Below are positions 15,140 to 18,918 of a DNA stretch of 18,918 bases, piece after piece; within the stretch, counting starts at the first letter, position 1; every line of letters begins with the position of its first letter. Source of the stretch: Rhodospirillaceae bacterium (GTDB lineage Bacteria; Pseudomonadota; Alphaproteobacteria; UBA8366; GCA-2717185). The translations under genes were made by a program, and so were the position numbers. The notes below the pieces were generated by a model that was given only the letters and a program-made list of their open reading frames with translations, ran no database searches and was not told where the DNA came from. The DNA lies in the NCBI GenBank assembly GCA_002717185.1, contig PBDC01000105.1, positions 1-18,918 of the forward strand, read 5' to 3'.

Positions 15140-15177
15140 TGTTGAAATTTCTGGTTTAAAAACAGTAAATTTCAACA
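15140..15177. repeat. Long AT-rich inverted repeat downstream of the betaine operon
   Basis: TGTTGAAATTT (15140-15150) and AAATTTCAACA (15167-15177) are perfect 11-bp arms. The stem continues with CTG (15151-15153) against CAG (15163-15165) after a single bulged T, giving 14 pairs. No T-tract follows, so it is not a typical intrinsic terminator. It may end or protect the transporter mRNA, or act as an operator upstream of the SDR gene. Confidence 0.6.
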
Positions 15178-15264
15178 CCTACTAAACCTTACTTACAGGC
15201 TTCTTGACGATTATCATTCGATAGTGTGGCAAGTTTATTGGTTATTTCATAGTCGATACTCTTC

Positions 15265-15270
15265 AAGGAG
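15265..15270 (+). promoter_or_regulatory. Ribosome binding site fixing the SDR start
   Basis: AAGGAG lies 7 nt before GTG at 15278. It supports the GTG over the in-frame ATG at 15224, whose extra 18 residues do not look like SDR sequence. Confidence 0.75.
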
Positions 15271-15277
15271 TTCCAAC

Positions 15278-16024
15278 GTGATAGACAGCAGTGACTTCAA
15301 TTTTTCGGGCCGAAGGATCTTGATCACGGGGGCCGCAGGGGGTATCGGCTCCGCTATGGCGGCTGCGTTTGCCGCGCACGGCGGTGAGGTCATTCTGGCC
15401 GATATCGCAACGGAAAACTTGGCAGAACAGGCAGATGTGCTGGGCAACGGCGCCTCTTTCCTGCGGTACGACCAAAGCGATAGTGCCTCTATTGCGACAT
15501 TGGCCACTGCCGCGGGCCCAGTAGACATTTTTTGCAACAATGCGGGCATGATGCAGGCTGGAGCGTTTTTGGAACAGTCGCCAGAAATAATCGCTCGGAT
15601 GATAACCGTGGACCTGACTGGCCCCATCTTGCTTGCTCGGTATATCGGTGAGGGCATGGTCGCGCGCGGCAGCGGTGTGATCGTCAATACTGCATCACAG
15701 CTAGCCTTTCATGGTGCAGCATACCGAACAGCCTACGCAACCGCTAAGGCCGGGATCGTGCAATTTACTAAAAGCGCAGCCGCCGAATTAGCTCCGCACG
15801 GCGTGCGGGTCGTCGCACTAGCTCCGGGCCGAACGTTAACTGCGATGAACGCGCCACTGCTCGCAACGGAAGAACAGCGCGCCGAAGGGCTGAAACAGAT
15901 CCCCGCTGGACGCTATGGTGACCGCGAGGAAATGGCTAAGCTCGCCTTGTTCCTGGCGTCAGACGCTGCCTCCTATGTCGTCGGCGAAACGCTGGTCGCG
16001 GATGGGGGCTACGTATTGCTGTAG
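15278..16024 (+). CDS. SDR family NAD(P)-dependent oxidoreductase
   Basis: From GTG at 15278 this is a 248-residue classical short-chain dehydrogenase. The cofactor motif TGAAGGIG is at 17-24, Asp42 after the second strand favours NAD over NADP, NNAG is at 87-90, the catalytic Ser is S140 (NTASQ), and Y153/K157 form YxxxK. The Asn of the usual catalytic tetrad appears as Asp112 (VDLTG). The end DGGYVLL is typical. It would oxidise an alcohol or reduce a ketone. It precedes the second PhyH gene by 116 bp, suggesting that a hydroxylated product of that enzyme may be its substrate (inference). DNA composition is again more GC-rich than the betaine operon. Confidence 0.92.
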   Translation: MIDSSDFNFSGRRILITGAAGGIGSAMAAAFAAHGGEVILADIATENLAEQADVLGNGASFLRYDQSDSASIATLATAAGPVDIFCNNAGMMQAGAFLEQSPEIIARMITVDLTGPILLARYIGEGMVARGSGVIVNTASQLAFHGAAYRTAYATAKAGIVQFTKSAAAELAPHGVRVVALAPGRTLTAMNAPLLATEEQRAEGLKQIPAGRYGDREEMAKLALFLASDAASYVVGETLVADGGYVLL

Positions 16025-16140
16025 AAAAATGCACCATGGGGAAAGTGGTAACGTCCCATCCACGTTGCTTTTGCCTACAAAATTTACACGACAGCTTTAA
16101 TACCCTAGCTTTACGGGGGGATTGAGCGCGGAGATATGTC

Positions 16141-17283
16141 ATGCAAAGTGCTTCAGCAATACAAAATCTCGAAAAAAACAATTTTGAAGAATACTTAGCC
16201 CAGGGCGCATCGCGAGCGCTTGCCCTTGATAATCGCGGGCCTATTCACCGAACGCCTTCCGGAGAGATCAATTCTGAGATTTTGAACTCCTATTGGCGCC
16301 ACGGGTTCTACATTTTTGAAGACGTCTTCAACGCCGAGGAGTTGAAAGACCTAGAAGCGGATTTTGAAAATATCCTAAACCGACTGCCGGCCCATAAAGG
16401 GTCAAACATCGATGCTAAAGGCCGGCCTGCGTTGGGCACCGATTGCACCGCAGAGAACCTGTATTGGTCGAAGCCGCTTGGCGACCCATGGGGCGGAACC
16501 TCTTTCGGACAAGGTCGCCATGCGGCCAAAATGTATGAGCCGACGCCGCGAAAGGACGCACCAGAGGAAATCGTCTTTTTGCTGATCGGTTCGCTGCAGT
16601 TTTCCGACGCCTGTCTTCGTGCCTACGGACATCCCGACCTGCTGGCGGTTTCGGCAGCCGTAAACGGCAACGATTTCGTTCCTTACACTGATGGCCTCTT
16701 CATCAAGGCCCCCGGCCTCGGCGCTTCTGTGGCTTGGCATCAAGACGGCACAACGCACTGGGGCAGCCCTGATTGGCACCAAGGATCGCACGGCTTCAAT
16801 CTAATGGGCCAAATTTTTGGCTGCACGCCCGAAAATGGTGTTTGGGTTGTCCCTGGATCCCACAAAGTCGGCAAAGTCGATATCAAAGCGAAAGTTGCAG
16901 AAGGCGGAACAATTTACTTCCCAGACGCCGTTCCAATGGTCTGCAATCCAGGCGATGTAGTGATCAGCAACCGGCAACTTCTACACGGCTCCTTCGCGAA
17001 CACGAGCGACAAATGGCGTGTCACGGTGAACATGGGTTGCCTGCCGCGGCAATCTGTTCTTGGTATCCGCGGCGGAGGCATCGTATCAGAAAAAATGACC
17101 TACGACGCGAAGCATATCGAACAACGTTCGCGCGTAATCGCCTACGCAATTGACGCACGGCACCAACGCTATCCAGAGGAAATGCCATTCGTTTATTTAC
17201 CCTTCGCTGACCAAAAAATCGTCTGGGATCAGACGGCCCGCGCTTCTCTACATGATTACAGTTTAATGGATATGAGTGTTTGA
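16141..17283 (+). CDS. Phytanoyl-CoA dioxygenase (PhyH) family protein 2
   Basis: This 380-residue protein is a predicted Fe(II)/2-oxoglutarate dioxygenase. The iron ligands are H200-x-D202 (AWHQDG) and H282 (LLHGSF), with R293 (DKWRV) for 2-oxoglutarate. NGVWVVPGSHKVG (232-244) is the family strand. It is longer than the first PhyH and shares little beyond the motifs, so it is not a recent duplicate. A GGAG lies about 10 nt before the ATG. It follows the SDR gene on the same strand (116-bp gap). No terminator hairpin with a T-tract was found after its stop. The substrate is unknown. Confidence 0.9.
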   Translation: MQSASAIQNLEKNNFEEYLAQGASRALALDNRGPIHRTPSGEINSEILNSYWRHGFYIFEDVFNAEELKDLEADFENILNRLPAHKGSNIDAKGRPALGTDCTAENLYWSKPLGDPWGGTSFGQGRHAAKMYEPTPRKDAPEEIVFLLIGSLQFSDACLRAYGHPDLLAVSAAVNGNDFVPYTDGLFIKAPGLGASVAWHQDGTTHWGSPDWHQGSHGFNLMGQIFGCTPENGVWVVPGSHKVGKVDIKAKVAEGGTIYFPDAVPMVCNPGDVVISNRQLLHGSFANTSDKWRVTVNMGCLPRQSVLGIRGGGIVSEKMTYDAKHIEQRSRVIAYAIDARHQRYPEEMPFVYLPFADQKIVWDQTARASLHDYSLMDMSV

Positions 17284-17443
17284 TTTTAAACGCTACCGTC
17301 CATTCATTCCCTCACCCTTGTATCCCCACGTAAAGCAATTCAGGCGTCGGTGGGTTCAATCACATGACATAAGAACAGTAATCCTGCAAAGAATAGGAAA
17401 TCCGCACACGACCACTGTCCCTTGAGGACCTTCCATTTTCAAT

Positions 17444-17536
17444 TTAGGCCGTTTTCACCGAGGCACTTGTACACGTGACGATGCGGAGATCGCCGGCGCA
17501 CGCGCCGCACTCAATGTAGGAGTAGGCCACACCGTG
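17444..17536 (-). pseudogene. Possible remnant of an IS91-like transposase C-terminus
   Basis: The minus strand from 17536 reads HGVAYSYIECGACAGDLRIV and then ten more residues to a TAA at 17444-17446. IS91/ISCR-type transposases often end with a similar CxxCGGxLRIIA block. Upstream on the same strand (about 17537-17560) the frame is broken by a stop and an apparent shift after AALVR. The match is short and made from memory of the family, so this is tentative. Confidence 0.3.
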
Positions 17537-17647
17537 AAAATTCACCTGACTAGAGCGGCCTCAAACTTCCAGGATAACGACAGATTACAGGCTCTAATAC
17601 ACTCCACTAGGCAGGTTCTAAGCGGTAACAGAAAATATAAGTGACAC

Positions 17648-17675
17648 TTTAAGAATAAACGCGTTTACGATTAAA
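17648..17675. repeat. 28-bp dyad, dif-like or operator-like
   Basis: The order is TTTAA (17648-17652), gaa, a perfect 12-bp palindrome TAAACGCGTTTA (17656-17667), cga, TTAAA (17671-17675). 22 of 28 positions are symmetric. TGACA (17642-17646) and TGTCA (17679-17683) flank it one base off centre. Read as 11-6-11 it has the layout of a Xer site, with inner ATAA and TTA ends. It lies at the composition boundary before the orphan gene. Confidence 0.5.
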
Positions 17676-17753
17676 CAATGTCATGTACTTTTGTTAAGTA
17701 TCTGCAGGAATAGAATAAAACGACACTATCAACAAACCACGCCTTATAGAAAA

Positions 17754-18356
17754 TCAGGTGCCTATCTTATTATTTAAATATTCAATTCGTGTACGATATC
17801 TATTTGTTTCCTCACCGACTTCATCTGTAGTGACATTATTCGTCCACAAATAATCATACTCACTCTTACGCATTACTGAAACATCTCCCTCAATCGAGTA
17901 AGTATGACCAACAAATCTCCATCCATTTTCTGATAAGGCTAAAAATAACTCAGACATATTTTCATTATCGACCCCATATTTATTTTTAAACCAACTAAAA
18001 TCCGACATGGACGAATAGATACTGTCGTCAGGAACAAAAGAACCCTCTAAAGCCTCACTTGCACCACAAAACGCAACCACAGTATCGTTTTTACCATCAA
18101 AAAAAATCTTTTCCTCAAAGTCCTGAATTTCAAAGCGAGAGCCTGTGTTGTACTGCGTATCATACGTGTCTGCGTCAACACTCGTTTCTTCTATTGCTTC
18201 AAATTGCGCCGAAGTAAGTTCAATAGCACCCCACTTATAACAAGTCAGAAATTTTATAAGAATATTTAATTCATTATGAAGCCAAAGCGAGGTCTCATAA
18301 ATTTCATTCTCATGCTTATTCTCTACAACTACATTAATTATATCTTGAGTCCACAT
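17754..18356 (-). CDS. Hypothetical acidic protein, orphan AT-rich gene
   Basis: This 200-residue protein is not recognised. A 200-codon open frame in DNA this AT-rich is very unlikely by chance. The protein has a normal mixed composition, with six or so tryptophans and many Asp and Glu. No signal peptide, membrane segment or known motif is seen. A patterned stretch is SELFLALSENGWRFVGHTYS (about residues 145-164), which suggests a folded soluble domain. The ATG at 18356 has only a weak purine-rich site (GAGAAAGTG) before it. It stands alone, on the strand opposite to PhyH 2, in DNA of clearly different composition, which suggests horizontal acquisition. Small acidic proteins of this kind include immunity and phage-related proteins, but no such role is claimed. 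Confidence 0.65.
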   Translation of the reverse strand: MWTQDIINVVVENKHENEIYETSLWLHNELNILIKFLTCYKWGAIELTSAQFEAIEETSVDADTYDTQYNTGSRFEIQDFEEKIFFDGKNDTVVAFCGASEALEGSFVPDDSIYSSMSDFSWFKNKYGVDNENMSELFLALSENGWRFVGHTYSIEGDVSVMRKSEYDYLWTNNVTTDEVGEETNRYRTRIEYLNNKIGT

Positions 18357-18918
18357 TCACTTTCTCACACAAATTCTTTACGCTTTAGACCCAAAAACCA
18401 AAACCTATTAATGGGATTTCCTGCAATTACCTTATCTTAACACATTTTTAATGGTTAAACAGCTTTGAATAAGATGACGTCGAACATTTGGATAAGATAA
18501 GAACTGCATATATCAGCCTGGAAAATAGACCTTCTATAATATACCCAACAGTCTATATTGCCATCTGCGTGGAGTAACTGATATCATCATCACAAGAATA
18601 TATCTAAATAAGAATAAACGAAGGAAATTTTGACTGGCGTGAACCCAAACTTTTAGAATATAACAACCGAATAGGAAAAGTACAGAAGGCTTTACAGCCA
18701 GAATTATCGGCAAAATATTAATTAAAGGCAGCATTGAAGACTGTTTAAAACGGCAAAAAGTACGATTGAATAAATCCCACTCTTCAATATATGTAAAAAC
18801 TCGTTAAATACCAGGCACTTTCTCCCAATAACCGGAAAAAAATAGATGATGGAATAGGCGTCAATATTAAGCCCTTTGAGAACTATTATGTTCCAAAATT
18901 GTTTATCAATCATTCTAA
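18357..18918. other. AT-rich stretch without supported genes
   Basis: This 562-bp end region has no gene I can support. The part next to 18356 should hold the promoter of the orphan gene, but no convincing -35/-10 pair was found. An 8-bp inverted repeat CTTATCTT (18431-18438) and AAGATAAG (18494-18501) is present. Two short hydrophobic open frames on the minus strand (18534-18734 and 18722-18913) look like products of the T-rich strand. Confidence 0.5.

Larger units (their letters stand above)
17284..17753. other. Gene-free stretch with possible transposase relic and a 28-bp dyad
   Basis: No intact gene is seen in this 470-bp gap between PhyH 2 and the AT-rich orphan gene. The middle part (17444-17536, minus strand) may be a decayed IS91-type transposase tail, and a strong dyad lies at 17648-17675. 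Composition falls from moderate GC to AT-rich at about 17630. No tRNA was found. Confidence 0.5.

Noticed and set aside
15224..15277. N-terminal extension of the SDR gene from an in-frame ATG
   Set aside because: The extra residues are not SDR-like, and a good ribosome site with correct spacing points to GTG at 15278.
16033..16062. ATGGG...CCCAT repeat between SDR and PhyH 2
   Set aside because: Five-base arms with a long spacer are expected by chance.
17344..17370. GGTTCAATC resembling a tRNA T-loop
   Set aside because: No complementary T-stem, acceptor stem or anticodon arm could be found around it.
17589..17621. Direct near-repeat AGGCTCTAA and AGGTTCTAA 24 bp apart
   Set aside because: Only two short copies with a mismatch, not enough for an array or iteron call.
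18617..18718. Short plus-strand frame with a protein-like sequence (NEGNFDWREPKLLEYNN)
   Set aside because: Under 40 codons between stops, no start or ribosome site in place, no recognised family.
18534..18913. Two overlapping hydrophobic open frames on the minus strand, possibly a broken membrane protein
   Set aside because: The minus strand here is T-rich, which yields hydrophobic peptides by chance. No motif is seen and the frames are short. The second could continue beyond the window, so this is not final.

Overview
The window reads as a chromosomal segment of a metabolically versatile bacterium, most likely an alphaproteobacterium. This is inferred from gene content (a CoxD/CoxE-type pair, a fused TAXI-TRAP transporter, several acyl-CoA dehydrogenase and PhyH dioxygenase genes, an OpuA-type betaine importer) and was not tested by any search. 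By eye, positions 1-11450 and 15280-17280 are moderately GC-rich, the betaine transporter operon (about 11790-15010) is visibly more AT-rich, and the right end from about 17640 is strongly AT-rich.

Layout. (1) 1-2891, plus strand: the 3' end of an acyl-CoA dehydrogenase-like gene, overlapping a MoxR/CoxD-type AAA+ ATPase gene, followed 10 bp later by a CoxE-type VWA gene. (2) A terminator at 2909-2934 separates these from a convergent seven-gene set on the minus strand (11451 down to 2958). In transcription order it holds a PhyH dioxygenase, an amidohydrolase, an acyl-CoA dehydrogenase, a small alpha/beta-barrel-like protein, an FAD_binding_2 oxidoreductase, a fused TRAP permease and a TAXI binding protein. 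(3) 11792-15008, plus strand: a glycine betaine/proline-betaine type ABC importer in the order binding protein, permease, ATPase, with a strong hairpin after the binding protein gene. (4) 15278-17283, plus strand: an SDR dehydrogenase and a second PhyH dioxygenase. (5) 17284-18918: gene-poor DNA with a possible decayed IS91-like transposase tail, a 28-bp dyad and one orphan AT-rich gene on the minus strand.

How the genes may work together. The minus-strand set looks like one uptake-and-catabolism module. TAXI-TRAP would import an organic acid, and a 2-oxoglutarate dioxygenase, an amidohydrolase/decarboxylase-like enzyme, an acyl-CoA dehydrogenase and a flavin oxidoreductase would process it. 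The substrate cannot be read from the sequence. The betaine importer may have been inserted between two catabolic blocks, each of which carries a PhyH gene. The right end looks like acquired or decaying DNA. No rRNA, tRNA or CRISPR array was seen.
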